Assembly (NCBI RefSeq): GCF_000429085.1
Contig: NZ_AUBE01000001.1
Coordinates: forward strand, 434,001 to 498,000
Length of the DNA: 64,000 bases
Reading direction: 5' to 3'
DNA from: Streptomyces flavidovirens DSM 40150
Lineage (GTDB): Bacteria > Actinomycetota > Actinomycetes > Streptomycetales > Streptomycetaceae
Shown: positions 9,445-18,517 of the stretch, in pieces
How the letters are laid out: each line of letters opens with the position of its first letter
Position numbering within the stretch: the first letter of the stretch is position 1
Notes under the pieces: generated by a model
What the model saw: only the letters and a program-made list of their open reading frames with translations
Databases searched by the model: none
What the model was told of the DNA's origin: nothing
Made by a program: the position numbers and the translations under genes

Positions 9445-10158
9445 ATGAGTTCCATGGAACCCCGCAGGGGTGGTTATTCCGTCCCGGCCGGCCGGCCGTA
9501 CGCGCTCAGTGAGCTGCGCGGAAAGCTCGGCTCTGTGGGCGACCAGATCGGCGACCTGTACGACGGCTCCCACCCGCTGGAGTACGAACCGGTCGCCGAC
9601 ACCCTGTACGTCGCCTTCAAGACGGCCGCCGACCTCGCCCCCGTCAAGAGCTACACCGGCTGCGAGCTGCACCCCAACGGCGCCATCGACCCCGAGGCCC
9701 CGGCCGGGTGGGGCCGCTGCCTGCTGTGCAACGACCGCCGCCGCCGCGGTGAGCGCAGCGTGCCCGCCCCCGCCGAACAGCGCCGCCTCGGCTACCCCGT
9801 GCCGGATCCGCCGTACACGCTGGACGTGCTCAAGGGGTACGTCCAGCAGGTCAACGACCGTGCCTTCAGCGTCACCGTCTCCTCCCCCGGTGAGGAGTTC
9901 GTGGAGCTCGCGGACACCCTGCACCGTGCCTTCATCGTGGCCCGCGAGCTCTCCCGGCCGCGCAACGCGTCGGGCTGCGCCGAGCACCCCGGCTCACCCA
10001 TCGACCCGACCGCACCCCCCGGCGAGGGCTGCCTGTTCTGCGTGGGCCGCCGTCGCCAGCAGCAGCGGCCACCGGGCATCCCCCGGATGCTGCCGCAGGT
10101 GCGCCGCGGGGAGCGCCGCACGATACAGCGGCGGTTCGAGCGGCCACCGGGGCTCTGA
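9445..10158 (+). CDS. internally duplicated Cys/His-motif protein, unknown function
   Basis: 237 residues, not recognised as a named family. It consists of two homologous halves. Half 1 (about 20-104) runs YALSELRGKL...ADTLYVAFKTA...GCELHPNGAIDPEAPAG...CLLCNDRRRR. Half 2 (about 125-212) runs YTLDVLKGYV...ADTLHRAFIVA...GCAEHPGSPIDPTAPPG...CLFCVGRRRQ. Each half ends in C-x2-H-P ... I-D-P-x-A-P ... C-L-x-C followed by three basic residues. This suggests a metal-binding (probably Zn) knuckle with a basic tail, hence possible nucleic-acid binding. The start at 9445 is chosen because the earlier GTG at 9403 lies inside a terminator. The Arg-rich C-terminus ends in a tandem-repeat tract. Confidence 0.8.
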   Translation: MSSMEPRRGGYSVPAGRPYALSELRGKLGSVGDQIGDLYDGSHPLEYEPVADTLYVAFKTAADLAPVKSYTGCELHPNGAIDPEAPAGWGRCLLCNDRRRRGERSVPAPAEQRRLGYPVPDPPYTLDVLKGYVQQVNDRAFSVTVSSPGEEFVELADTLHRAFIVARELSRPRNASGCAEHPGSPIDPTAPPGEGCLFCVGRRRQQQRPPGIPRMLPQVRRGERRTIQRRFERPPGL

Positions 10159-10230
10159 GGCGGGCACCGGGGGTCTGCGGGCGGGCACTGAGGCTCCGAG
10201 GGCGGGCGCTGGGGCTCCGAGGCGGGCGCT
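10149..10230 (+). repeat. four degenerate 20-21 bp tandem repeats spanning a stop codon
   Basis: Units begin at 10149, 10169, 10190 and 10211, each near GGGGCTCYGAGGCGGGC. The first unit contains the TGA stop of the duplicated Cys/His gene (10156-10158). The others fill the gap before the aminopeptidase. Confidence 0.75.
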
Positions 10231-10254
10231 GCGTACCCACGGTTAACCCTCGTT

Positions 10255-11574
10255 ATGGTGAACCCCATGCGCGCACCCCTCCGCTTCGACCGCGGCCACA
10301 CAGACGACCTGATGTCCTTCCTGGCGGCCAGCCCGTCGCCGTACCACGCGGTGGCGAACGCCGCCGAGCGACTGGACAAGGCCGGGTTCCGGCAGGTGGC
10401 GGAGACCGACGCGTGGGACGGGTCGACGGGCGGCAAGTACGTGCTGCGCGGCGGAGCGATCATCGCCTGGTACGTACCGGAGGGCGCGGAGGCGAGCACC
10501 CCGTTCCGGATCATCGGCGGGCACACCGACTCCCCGCACCTGCACGTTAAGCCGCTGCCCGACATCGGCGCCGAGGGCTGGCGCCAGATCGCCATCGAGA
10601 TCTACGGCGGGACGCTCCTCAACACCTGGCTCGACCGCGACCTGGGCATCGCGGGCCGGCTGACGCTGCGCGACGGATCGCACCGCCTGGTCAACATCGA
10701 CCGGGCACTGCTGCGCGTGCCCCAGCTCGCCGTGCACCTGGACCGCTCCGTCAACACCGAGGGCCTCAAGCTCGACAAGCAGCGGCACATGCAGCCCATC
10801 TGGGGCCTCGGGGACGTACACGAAGGGGACCTGATCCGGTTCCTGGAGGAGGAAGAGGGCCTGGCCGAGGGTGAGGTCGCCGGCTGGGACCTGATGGCGC
10901 ACAGCATCGACCCGCCGTCCTACCTCGGCCGCGACCGCGAGCTGGTGGCCGGGCCGCGCATGGACAACCTGCTCTCCGTGCACGCGGGGGTCGCGGCGCT
11001 GGCGGCCGTCAGCGCCGCGTCGGACGGGCCGCAGGGGCCCCTTCCGTACATTCCGGTGCTCGCCGGCTTCGACCACGAGGAGAACGGGTCGCAGTCCGAC
11101 ACCGGAGCCGACGGCCCGCTGCTCGGCAACGTACTGGAGCGCTCGGTCTTCGCGCGCGGCGGCAGTTACGACGACAAGGCGCGCGCCTTCGCCGGCACGA
11201 TCTGCCTGTCGTCCGACACGGGGCACGCCGTGCACCCCAACTACAGCGAGCGCCACGACCCGACGCACCACCCGCGCGCCAACGGCGGACCGATCCTCAA
11301 GGTCAACGTCAACATGCGGTACGCGACGGACGGCAGCGGCCAGGCGGTGTTCGCGGCGGCGTGCGAGAAGGCGGGCGTGCCGTGGCAGGTCTTCGTGTCG
11401 AACAACTCGATGCCGTGCGGCACGACGATCGGCCCGATCACCTCGGCCCGGCACGGCATCCAGACCGTCGACATCGGCGTCGCGATCCTGTCGATGCACA
11501 GTGCGCGTGAGCTGTGCGGGGCGGACGACCCGTACATGCTGGCGAACGCGATGACGGCGTTCCTGGAAGGCTGA
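10255..11574 (+). CDS. M18 family aminopeptidase
   Basis: Cytosolic di-zinc aminopeptidase of the M18 (aspartyl aminopeptidase) family, 439 residues. Metal and catalytic signatures: GGHTDSPHLHVKP (His and Asp of the zinc site), AGFDHEENGSQSDTGADGP (Glu-Glu), and the late NSMPCGTTIGPITS plus DIGVAILSMHSARE (His). It releases N-terminal acidic or neutral residues in peptide turnover. Two starts are possible, ATG 10255 or ATG 10267. Neither has a good ribosome site, so the first four residues are uncertain. Confidence 0.93.
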   Translation: MVNPMRAPLRFDRGHTDDLMSFLAASPSPYHAVANAAERLDKAGFRQVAETDAWDGSTGGKYVLRGGAIIAWYVPEGAEASTPFRIIGGHTDSPHLHVKPLPDIGAEGWRQIAIEIYGGTLLNTWLDRDLGIAGRLTLRDGSHRLVNIDRALLRVPQLAVHLDRSVNTEGLKLDKQRHMQPIWGLGDVHEGDLIRFLEEEEGLAEGEVAGWDLMAHSIDPPSYLGRDRELVAGPRMDNLLSVHAGVAALAAVSAASDGPQGPLPYIPVLAGFDHEENGSQSDTGADGPLLGNVLERSVFARGGSYDDKARAFAGTICLSSDTGHAVHPNYSERHDPTHHPRANGGPILKVNVNMRYATDGSGQAVFAAACEKAGVPWQVFVSNNSMPCGTTIGPITSARHGIQTVDIGVAILSMHSARELCGADDPYMLANAMTAFLEG

Positions 11575-11706
11575 CTCCCGAATCCCCAGTCCTAGTCCCC
11601 GAAAACGAATCCCGAATCCCGTTCGCAGGCTTGTACGTTGAAGGGCCGGGTACGCGAAGGACGTACACCGGCCCGGAACTGCCGGGCCGACAGGGAGGCG
11701 GAACTC

Positions 11707-11928
11707 ATGGGACTGGGAGGATTCATTCTCCTCATCGCCGGCGGAGCGATACTCGCCTTCGCCACCGACTGGGAGATGGAGAGCGTCAACCTCACCCTCG
11801 TCGGGGTCATCATGATGCTCGTCGGGATCATCGGGGTCGCGGTCTACGCCAGCGTCGCCAGGCGCCGCCGCATGGTCGTCCCCCCGACCACCACCGTCGT
11901 GTCCGACGACCAGCACCACCACCCCTGA
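11707..11928 (+). CDS. small DUF6458-type membrane protein
   Basis: 73 residues with two predicted membrane helices (about 3-22 and 28-50, GFILLIAGGAILAF and TLVGVIMMLVGIIGVAVY), a basic RRRR turn and a polar His-rich tail (DDQHHHHP-like). A strong GGGAGG ribosome site precedes the ATG at 11707. Length and layout match the actinobacterial DUF6458 family. Function unknown. The gene stands alone between the aminopeptidase and the convergent thioredoxin-NHL gene. Confidence 0.8.
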   Translation: MGLGGFILLIAGGAILAFATDWEMESVNLTLVGVIMMLVGIIGVAVYASVARRRRMVVPPTTTVVSDDQHHHP

Positions 11929-12007
11929 GGCCCGGCAGCGGCCGTTCACAGCGCCGGGCCCCCGGAAGAGACCGGCCCCTGGAGGGACCGGACCCCGGGG
12001 CCCCGGT

Positions 12008-12039
12008 CGCTCAGCCGTCCATACCGCTCAGCCGTCCAT
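12008..12039 (-). repeat. 15-bp direct duplication around a stop codon
   Basis: CGCTCAGCCGTCCAT occurs at 12008-12022 and 12025-12039 (17-bp period). The gene-proximal copy carries the last codons and TGA stop (12028-12030) of the thioredoxin-NHL gene. The second copy repeats them downstream. Confidence 0.8.
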
Positions 12040-13842
12040 GCCGGCGAGCACGAGCGGCAACCGGGGCGTTCCTTCCGCGGTGACGCGGACGGGCACGCCC
12101 CAGTCCTGCTGGTGGACGTGGCACGCCGGGTACTCATTGGCCGGATCGTCGTCGCAGGAAGCGGCCATCGCCGACACGTGCAGCACGCCCTCGGTGACCT
12201 CGGGGTTCAGGTCCAGGTCGCGGTTCAGGTCGGTTCCGGCCCCCTCGCCGCCGCTCAGCAGCTCGGGCGGGGTCGAGGACACCAGCAGCCGCGTCGAAGG
12301 CCCGTACCTCGTGTCCAGCTTCTGACCACTCGGTGCCTGGAAGACGATGTCCAACCGCAGCTTCCCCGGCGCCACTTCGGTCGCCGCACGCTGCGTCCGG
12401 TGTGCGACGGCCTCCACGCGTACCGCCTCGTCGGGCAGCCGCAGCCGGGTCAGCCGGTGCCGGGCGGACTCGACGACGACGATGTCGTCACCGACGAGCA
12501 CGGCGTCGCTGGGCTCCCTCAAGTCAGTCGCGAGCGTGGTGACTTCACCGCTCGCCGGGTCGTAGCGCCGCAGGGCGTGGTTGTACGTGTCGCTGATCGC
12601 CACCGAACCGTCGGGCAGCGCCGTCACCCCGAGCGGATGCTGGAGCAGCGCCTGACCCGCCGCGCCGTCCCGGTGCCCGAAGTCGAAGAGCCCGGTCCCG
12701 ACGGCGGTGTGCACCACCAGCTCACTGTCGACGTACCGCAGCGCGCTCGTCTCCGAGTCCGCGACCCACAGCCGGTCACCGTCGGGCGACACCGCGAGCC
12801 CCGACGGCTGCGCGAACCAGGCCTCGGCGGCGGGCCCGTCCACCAGCCCTTCGTTGGTCGTCCCGGCCGCGACCTGGACCGTGCCCGCCTCGGGGTCGTA
12901 CGTCCAGAGCTGGTGTACGCCGGCCATGGCGATCCACACCTTGCCCTGCCACCAGGCCACGTCCCACGGCGAGGACAGATCGACGTCGCGGGCGGGCCCC
13001 GAGGTGGGGGAGCCCTGCCACCACTGCTTTCCGGTACCGGCGACGGTCTCGATCGCGCCGCTCGCGGGGTCGTACGTACGCAGCCGGTGATGGACGGTGT
13101 CGGCTACGACGACCCGCCCGTCCGGCAGCAGCGCGAGCCCCTGCGGCTCCTTGAAGTCGCCGTCCCCGCCGATGCGCCGTACGACGGTCTCGCCGTCGGC
13201 TTCCAGCTCGACGAGCTGATGCCGGGTGGTGTCCGAGACGAGAAAGTTCCCGGTGCCGGTGCCGGTGCCGGGCAGCACCAGCACCTTGCCGGGGAAGCGC
13301 AGGTCGGTCGCCACCGGCTCGGGCGCGACGTACGGCCCGTCCCCGCGCCGCAGCGTCCCCTTGGCCTCGTGAGCCGCTTCCAGCTCCTCGACGAGCTTCT
13401 CGATGGCGTGCGCGTGCCCCTCACCGGCGTGCTGGGCGACGACGTACCCCTCGGGATCGATGACGACGAGCGTCGGCCAGGCCCGTACGGCGTACTGCTT
13501 CCAGGTCGCGAGCTCGGGGTCGTCGAGGACCGGGTGGTGCACGCCGTACCGCTCGACGGCGTCGACGACGGCCTCGTGCTCGGCCTCGTGCACGAACTTC
13601 GGCGAATGGACCCCGATGATCACCACCGTGTCCCGGTGCTTCTCCTCCAGCTCCCGCAGCTCGTCCAGGACATGCAGGCAGTTGACGCAGCAAAATGTCC
13701 AGAAATCGAGGATGACGATGCGTCCCCGCAGGTCGGAAAGGGTCAGCTCCTTCCCTCCCGTATTCAGCCAGCCGCCCTTGCCGATCAGTTCGGGGGCGCG
13801 GACACGGGCACGGCGGGGACTGGGGGCGGCGGCGTCGTTCAT
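12028..13842 (-). CDS. thioredoxin-like / NHL beta-propeller fusion protein
   Basis: 604 residues from the ATG at 13842 (MNDAAAPSPRR). The longer reading to 13914 has no support. The N-terminal 150 residues are a TlpA/thioredoxin-like fold with the redox motif CCVNC (FWTFCCVNCLHVL). From about 190 to 480 there are repeated NHL-type blades (GLALLPDGRVVVADTVHHRL, GLAVSPDGDRLWVADSETSA, GVTALPDGSVAISDTYNHAL), giving a six-blade propeller-like region. A C-terminal domain follows. It resembles the NHLRC2 architecture. There is no signal peptide, so it is probably cytosolic. Likely a redox or scaffold protein; substrate unknown. Confidence 0.9.
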   Translation of the reverse strand: MNDAAAPSPRRARVRAPELIGKGGWLNTGGKELTLSDLRGRIVILDFWTFCCVNCLHVLDELRELEEKHRDTVVIIGVHSPKFVHEAEHEAVVDAVERYGVHHPVLDDPELATWKQYAVRAWPTLVVIDPEGYVVAQHAGEGHAHAIEKLVEELEAAHEAKGTLRRGDGPYVAPEPVATDLRFPGKVLVLPGTGTGTGNFLVSDTTRHQLVELEADGETVVRRIGGDGDFKEPQGLALLPDGRVVVADTVHHRLRTYDPASGAIETVAGTGKQWWQGSPTSGPARDVDLSSPWDVAWWQGKVWIAMAGVHQLWTYDPEAGTVQVAAGTTNEGLVDGPAAEAWFAQPSGLAVSPDGDRLWVADSETSALRYVDSELVVHTAVGTGLFDFGHRDGAAGQALLQHPLGVTALPDGSVAISDTYNHALRRYDPASGEVTTLATDLREPSDAVLVGDDIVVVESARHRLTRLRLPDEAVRVEAVAHRTQRAATEVAPGKLRLDIVFQAPSGQKLDTRYGPSTRLLVSSTPPELLSGGEGAGTDLNRDLDLNPEVTEGVLHVSAMAASCDDDPANEYPACHVHQQDWGVPVRVTAEGTPRLPLVLAGMDG

Positions 13843-13934
13843 GGATCCAGGGTGCCATCCCCGCTTTGCCGCATTCGGGTCGGCCGGGAAGTACGTGTGG
13901 TGCGAGGTCGCCACTGCGGGGTAGCGCTCATCAC

Positions 13935-14429
13935 ATGAAATACCTCGTACGCGACAAAATCTTCGGCATCGGTGACGACTACTGGATCGAGGACGAGCAC
14001 GGCCGCCATGCTTTCCTCGTCGACGGCAAGGCGCTGCGGCTGCGCGACACCCTGGAGATCAAGGATCCGGCCGGCCGGGTCCTCATCACGCTGCGCGCGA
14101 AGGTGCTCAGCATCCGGGATGCGATGACCATCGAGCGGAACGATCAGACGCTCGCGACCGTACGCAAGAAGCGGCTGTCGCTGCTGCGCAACCACTACCG
14201 CGTCACGCTGGCCGGGGGGACCGAGCTGGACGTCACCGGCCGCGTGCTCAACCGCGAGTTCTCGGTCGAGCACGACGGCGAGCTGCTGGCCCGCATCTCG
14301 CGCAAGTGGCTGCGGGTGCGGGACACGTACGCGGTGGATGTCGTACGGGACGACGCGGACGCGGCGCTGCTGATCGCGGTCGCGGTGTGCGTGATCCGGA
14401 TGGCGGAGAAGGAGCGCGGCGACGGCTGA
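13935..14429 (+). CDS. LURP-one-related (LOR) family protein
   Basis: 164 residues starting MKYLVRDKIFGIGDDYWIED, the characteristic opening of bacterial LOR/tubby-like-fold proteins. Repeated short beta-strand units follow (AFLVDGKALRLRDTLEIKD, VLSIRDAMTIERND, FSVEHDGELLARISRKW). These proteins form a 12-strand barrel around a central helix and may bind lipids or act as membrane-linked adaptors. No enzymatic residues are evident. It is divergent from the thioredoxin-NHL gene (92 bp) and convergent with the nitrilase gene. Confidence 0.88.
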   Translation: MKYLVRDKIFGIGDDYWIEDEHGRHAFLVDGKALRLRDTLEIKDPAGRVLITLRAKVLSIRDAMTIERNDQTLATVRKKRLSLLRNHYRVTLAGGTELDVTGRVLNREFSVEHDGELLARISRKWLRVRDTYAVDVVRDDADAALLIAVAVCVIRMAEKERGDG

Positions 14430-14676
14430 GCGGTGCGGGTACGGGTGCCTGCGGTGCTTGATCCCCACCCTGCCCCTTCCGGGCCGCGACATTTGCGGCT
14501 CCGCCGCGCGGGGTGGGCAAGTTTGCCGCGCAACGGCAACTCTCAGCCCCTCCGGCGCTTGAGGAGCGGGGTCTGGGGCAGCGCCCCAGTGGGGCGGGCA
14601 GGGGCGGCGGGCAGGGGAACAGCGCCAGAGGCACCCGTACCCGCACCGCTCACCCGCACTCCCGCCGCCACCGCAC
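14430..14676. repeat. dispersed Streptomyces-type intergenic element with hairpin
   Basis: 247 bp without a gene. It carries blocks I recognise from intergenic regions across Streptomyces genomes: CCCCACCCTGCCCCTTCC, TGCGGCTCCGCCGCGCGGGG and CAGCCCCTCCGGCGCTTGAG. A CTGGGGC-AGC-GCCCCAG hairpin at 14573-14589 probably serves as a bidirectional terminator between the two convergent genes. Similar blocks recur at 39216-39380. Confidence 0.6.
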
Positions 14677-15462
14677 CTACCGCAGGCGCCGGTCCTTCAG
14701 GGCCGGGAACTGTTCCCGCGTCGACGCCACCTTCGCCGGATCGAGGTCCACGACCAGCGTCTCCTCCGCCGCTCCCGCCTCGGCCAGCACCTCGCCCCAC
14801 GGGTCCACGACGATGCTGTGCCCCGCCTGCTCCACCCCCGCGTGCGTGCCGGCGGTGCCGCAGGCCAGGACGTACGCCTGGTTCTCGACCGCGCGGGCAC
14901 GCGCCAGCAGCGTCCAGTGCTCGCGGCGCCTGGCGGGCCAGCCGGCCGGGACGACGAAGGCCTGCGCGCCGGCGTCGACGAGGCCGCGGAAGAGCTCGGG
15001 GAAGCGCAGGTCGTAGCAGGTGCCCAGGCCGAACGTGAGGCCCGCGGCCGCGACCGTCACCAGTTCCTCGCCCGCGCCCATCATCACGGCCTCGCCCTTG
15101 TCGAAGCCGAAGCGGTGGATCTTGCGGTACGTACGGACGAGCTCGCCGTCGGGAGCGAAGACGAGGGAGGTGTTGTAGAGGGGGCCCTCGGGGTCGCGCT
15201 CGACGATCGACCCGGCGTGCAGCCACACCCCGGCGTCGGCCGCCGCCTTCGACATCACGTCGTACGTCGGGCCCTCCAGCGGCTCGGCCTCCTCGACGAA
15301 GGATTCGTACGCGAAGGCTCCGGTCGGCCACAGTTCGGGAAGGACCACGAGATCCGCACCGCGCTGCTCACGCTGCTCGCGCACGAGCGAAGCGACGCGC
15401 TGCCGACGGGAATTGACCGATTCGTCCTGGTCTACTGCGATCTGGATGAGGGAGGCGCGCAC
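14677..15462 (-). CDS. carbon-nitrogen hydrolase (nitrilase superfamily)
   Basis: 261 residues with the Glu-Lys-Cys catalytic triad: Glu in VVLPELWPTG, Lys in YRKIHRFGF, Cys in GTCYDLRFPEL. It hydrolyses non-peptide C-N bonds. The GTCYDLRFPE motif and short length resemble omega-amidase/Nit-type members that repair deaminated glutathione or cleave omega-amides, so a repair or salvage role is plausible. It starts at GTG 15462 and is divergent from the MDMPI-family gene across 168 bp. Confidence 0.9.
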   Translation of the reverse strand: MRASLIQIAVDQDESVNSRRQRVASLVREQREQRGADLVVLPELWPTGAFAYESFVEEAEPLEGPTYDVMSKAAADAGVWLHAGSIVERDPEGPLYNTSLVFAPDGELVRTYRKIHRFGFDKGEAVMMGAGEELVTVAAAGLTFGLGTCYDLRFPELFRGLVDAGAQAFVVPAGWPARRREHWTLLARARAVENQAYVLACGTAGTHAGVEQAGHSIVVDPWGEVLAEAGAAEETLVVDLDPAKVASTREQFPALKDRRLR

Positions 15463-15630
15463 ACTACCACCGTCCTGGCATTCGAGCCGTCAACACGGGC
15501 CTACGATCGTCACACCAAAGCACTGCCAGGGTGCCACGGGGCAGCGTAACTTAGCGTGCGAGCCTCCCACGCAGTCCGGCACGCACCGTCAAGTCCAGCC
15601 CGCCCGCAAGTGAACCGCACGAGGGGTCCC

Positions 15631-16455
15631 GTGACCGTCCATCCCAGCCTCCAGACATACGCCGAAGCCTGGACCCACTCCATCGAAGCGATATCCGAGC
15701 TGGTGACACCGCTCGTCGAAGCGGAGTGGAACCGCCGCACGCCGTGCCCAGGCTGGTCGGTGCGCGACATCGTCTCGCACATCATCGGCATGGAGAGCGA
15801 GATGCTCGGCGACCCCCGGCCGATCCACTCGCTGCCGCGCGACCTGTACCACGTGACCTCGGAGTTCGCCCGGTACATGGAGATGCAGGTCGACGTACGA
15901 CGCCACCACACGGCGCCGGAGATGACCTCGGAGCTCGAGTACACGATCATCCGCCGCCAGCGTCAGCTCCGCAACGAGACCCGGTCCCCCGACACCATGG
16001 TCCGCGCCCCGCTCGGCGCCGAGCAGACGCTGGAACTGGCGCTGCGGATGCGGGCCTTCGACACCTGGGTGCACGAGCAGGACCTGCGTACGACCTTCGG
16101 CCGGCCCGGCAACCTCGACTCGCCCGGCGCGATCGTCGCCCGCGACATCCTCGTCCACGGCCTGCCGAAGGTCGTCGCGAAGGAGGCGGGCGCGCCCGCG
16201 AACTCCGCGGTCGTCTTCGACGTACACGGCCCGGTCGAGTTCATGCGCACGGTCCGCGTGGACGCGGACGGCCGCGGCACGGTCGACGGCACGCCGTCGC
16301 TGGGCCCGCTGGCGACGATCGCCCTGGACTGGGAGACGTACGTACGCCTGGCCTGCGGCCGGGTCCGCCACGAGGCGGTCGCCGACCGCGTCAAGGTCGA
16401 GGGCGACCAGGGGCTGGCGGACGCGATCCTGCGCAACTTCGCGGTCACGCCGTAA
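15631..16455 (+). CDS. maleylpyruvate isomerase family (mycothiol-dependent) protein
   Basis: 274 residues beginning at GTG 15631 after a GAGGGG ribosome site. The N-terminal half is a DinB-like four-helix MDMPI_N domain with PCPGWSVRDIVSHIIGMESEM; its His and the later MRAFDTWVHEQDLR His match the metal-binding positions. The C-terminal half is the small MDMPI_C-type domain. Members are mycothiol-dependent isomerases or thiol transferases of actinomycetes, many without known substrate. The ORF upstream of the GTG is rejected because it lies in promoter-like DNA. Confidence 0.87.
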   Translation: MTVHPSLQTYAEAWTHSIEAISELVTPLVEAEWNRRTPCPGWSVRDIVSHIIGMESEMLGDPRPIHSLPRDLYHVTSEFARYMEMQVDVRRHHTAPEMTSELEYTIIRRQRQLRNETRSPDTMVRAPLGAEQTLELALRMRAFDTWVHEQDLRTTFGRPGNLDSPGAIVARDILVHGLPKVVAKEAGAPANSAVVFDVHGPVEFMRTVRVDADGRGTVDGTPSLGPLATIALDWETYVRLACGRVRHEAVADRVKVEGDQGLADAILRNFAVTP

Positions 16456-16500
16456 CGGCGGCCGGACCTCACGGCAGCCGGGCCCTCACCGCGGTCCCCC

Positions 16501-17838
16501 TCACGCCGGGACGTGCACCGCCTCGACGCGGCTGGCGACCAGGTGGTCGCGCTCCCGGCGGGCGGTCCGCTTGCGCAGGCGCAGGATCTGGATGATCCCG
16601 ACGGTCTCCAGCACGAAGACCGAGGCGAACGCGATCCGGTAGTTGTCGCCGGTCGCGTCGAGCAGCACGCCCACCGCGAGCAGCGTCGTCATCGAGGCGA
16701 CGAAGCCGCCCATGTTGACGATGCCGGATGCCGTGCCCTGACGCTCCGGCGGGTTGGCGGGCCGGGCGAAGTCGAAGCCGATCATCGACGCGGGACCGCA
16801 GGCGCCGAGCACCGCGCAGAGCGTCACCAGCAGCCACATGGGGGCGTGGTCGTCCGGGTACGCGATGGTCGCCGCCCACAGCAGGCCGGTGGTCCCGACG
16901 GTGCCGAGGGCGAGCGGTGCGCGGGCGGCGCCGTGGCGGGCGATGACCTGCCCGTACACGAGCCCCAGCGCCATGTTGGACAGCACGACGAGCGTCAGCA
17001 GCTCACCGGCCGTCCCGCGCGAGAGCCCCTGGGCCTCGACCAGGAACGGCATGCCCCACAGCAGCAGGAACACCATCGCGGGGAACTGCGTCGTGAAGTG
17101 CACCCACAGCCCGAGCCGGGTCCCGGGCTCGCGCCACGCGGCGGCGATCTGCTTGCGGACGTAGGCCGCACCCGCGTGCTCGGCGGGCGCCGGCTCGTGG
17201 CCGTCGGGGTGGTCCCTGAGGAACAGCAGCAGCAGTACGAGCACGAGCACACCGGCGAGCGAGCTGCCCGCGAAGGTGGCGGTCCAGCCGACGCCGTGCA
17301 GCAGGCGCGCGATGACGAGCGTCGAGACGAGGTTGCCCGCCATCCCGCACAGGCCCGCGAGCTGCGCGATGAGCGGTCCGCGGCGGGCGGGGAACCAGCG
17401 GGCGCCGAGGCGCAGTACGGCGATGAACGTCATCGCGTCGCCGCAGCCGAGGAGGGCGCGGGCGGCGAGGGCCATGCCGTACGAGGGGGAGAAGGCGAAG
17501 GCGGCCTGCCCGAGGGTGAAGAGCACGACGCCCAGGGTCAGGACTCTTTTGGTCCCGAGGCGGTCGACGAGGAGGCCGACGGGTATCTGCATGCCCGCGT
17601 ACACGAGGAGCTGGAGGATCGAGAACGTCGACAGCGCGGAGGCGTTGACGTCGAACCGGTCAGCGGCGTCGAGGCCCGCGACGCCCAGGCTCGTACGGAA
17701 GATGACGGCGACGAAGTAGACGGCGACACCTATCCCCCAGACGGCGGCGGCACGCCGGCCGCCGGGCGGATCGCCGGGCAGGGAAACGGCGGGAGCGGCG
17801 ATCCCCTTTCTGGAACCCGGCCTGGAACTCCACCTCAC
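16501..17838 (-). CDS. MFS transporter
   Basis: 445-residue major facilitator with about 12 hydrophobic segments. The conserved loop motif between helices 2 and 3 reads GLLVDRLGTKRVL. The acidic/sugar-type substrate cannot be decided. The GTG start at 17838 overlaps the stop of the upstream GntR gene by four bases (GTGA), so the two are translationally coupled and the GntR protein is its likely regulator. TGAGG recurs with 15-17 bp spacing at and past its stop (16467-16504). Confidence 0.9.
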   Translation of the reverse strand: MRWSSRPGSRKGIAAPAVSLPGDPPGGRRAAAVWGIGVAVYFVAVIFRTSLGVAGLDAADRFDVNASALSTFSILQLLVYAGMQIPVGLLVDRLGTKRVLTLGVVLFTLGQAAFAFSPSYGMALAARALLGCGDAMTFIAVLRLGARWFPARRGPLIAQLAGLCGMAGNLVSTLVIARLLHGVGWTATFAGSSLAGVLVLVLLLLFLRDHPDGHEPAPAEHAGAAYVRKQIAAAWREPGTRLGLWVHFTTQFPAMVFLLLWGMPFLVEAQGLSRGTAGELLTLVVLSNMALGLVYGQVIARHGAARAPLALGTVGTTGLLWAATIAYPDDHAPMWLLVTLCAVLGACGPASMIGFDFARPANPPERQGTASGIVNMGGFVASMTTLLAVGVLLDATGDNYRIAFASVFVLETVGIIQILRLRKRTARRERDHLVASRVEAVHVPA

Positions 17839-18500
17839 CGGTCCTCACCCCGGACGAGCACCCTGACCCGGCTGACGTGGCGGCGTACGCACTGGGCGGC
17901 GCCTTCGGCGTCACCGGCCCTGATGGCTTCGAGCATCTCGGCGTGCTCGGTGATGTTCTTGGCGATGCGGTCGGGGTGCGCCTCCATGATGGTGACGCCC
18001 ATGCGCAGTTGGCGGTCGCGGAGCTGGTCGTAGAGGCGGGAGAGGATCTGGTTCCCGGCGTTGCGGACGATCTCGGCGTGGAAGCACCGGTCGGTGACGG
18101 CGACTTCGGCGAGGTCCCCTTCGCGGGCGCGCTGCTTCTGCTCCTCCAGCAGCTCTTCGAGCCGGGCGATGAGGGTGGGGGACGCCGGTACGGCGCGGCG
18201 TACCGCGAACTCCTCCACGAGCAGCCGGGTTTCGACGACGTCTGCGATCTCCTGGGCGGAGACGGCGAGGACGAGGGCGCCCTTCTTCGGATACAGCTTG
18301 ATGAGCCCCTCGACTTCGAGCCGCAGCAACGCTTCGCGCACCGGCGTCCTGGACACCCCGACGGCGTCGGCGAGGTCGCCCTCGGTGAGGAGGGTGCCGC
18401 CTTCGTAGTGGCGGTCGAGTACGCCCTTCTTGACATGGGCGTAGACGCGCTCGGCGGCAGGGGGCTGCTTGATGGCGGTGAGGGCGGGCGCGGCAGGCAT
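17835..18500 (-). CDS. GntR/FCD family transcriptional regulator
   Basis: 221 residues from ATG 18500 (MPAAPALTAIKQ). N-terminal winged helix (about 12-80, TEGDLADAVGVSRTPVREALLRLEVEGL), then an FCD ligand-binding domain (about 90-215) whose metal/acid-binding residues are suggested by FHAEIVRNAGN and HAEMLEAI. It is cotranscribed and overlapping with the MFS transporter, suggesting local control of uptake or efflux of a small organic acid. A candidate operator, AACAGGTGTT, lies at 18518-18527 just upstream. Confidence 0.92.
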   Translation of the reverse strand: MPAAPALTAIKQPPAAERVYAHVKKGVLDRHYEGGTLLTEGDLADAVGVSRTPVREALLRLEVEGLIKLYPKKGALVLAVSAQEIADVVETRLLVEEFAVRRAVPASPTLIARLEELLEEQKQRAREGDLAEVAVTDRCFHAEIVRNAGNQILSRLYDQLRDRQLRMGVTIMEAHPDRIAKNITEHAEMLEAIRAGDAEGAAQCVRRHVSRVRVLVRGEDR

Positions 18501-18517
18501 GCGCACAGCATAGATAC

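Noticed and set aside
10243..11949. 568-codon frame antisense to the M18 aminopeptidase
   Set aside because: Shadow frame; no ribosome site or domain, and it crosses the DUF6458 gene.
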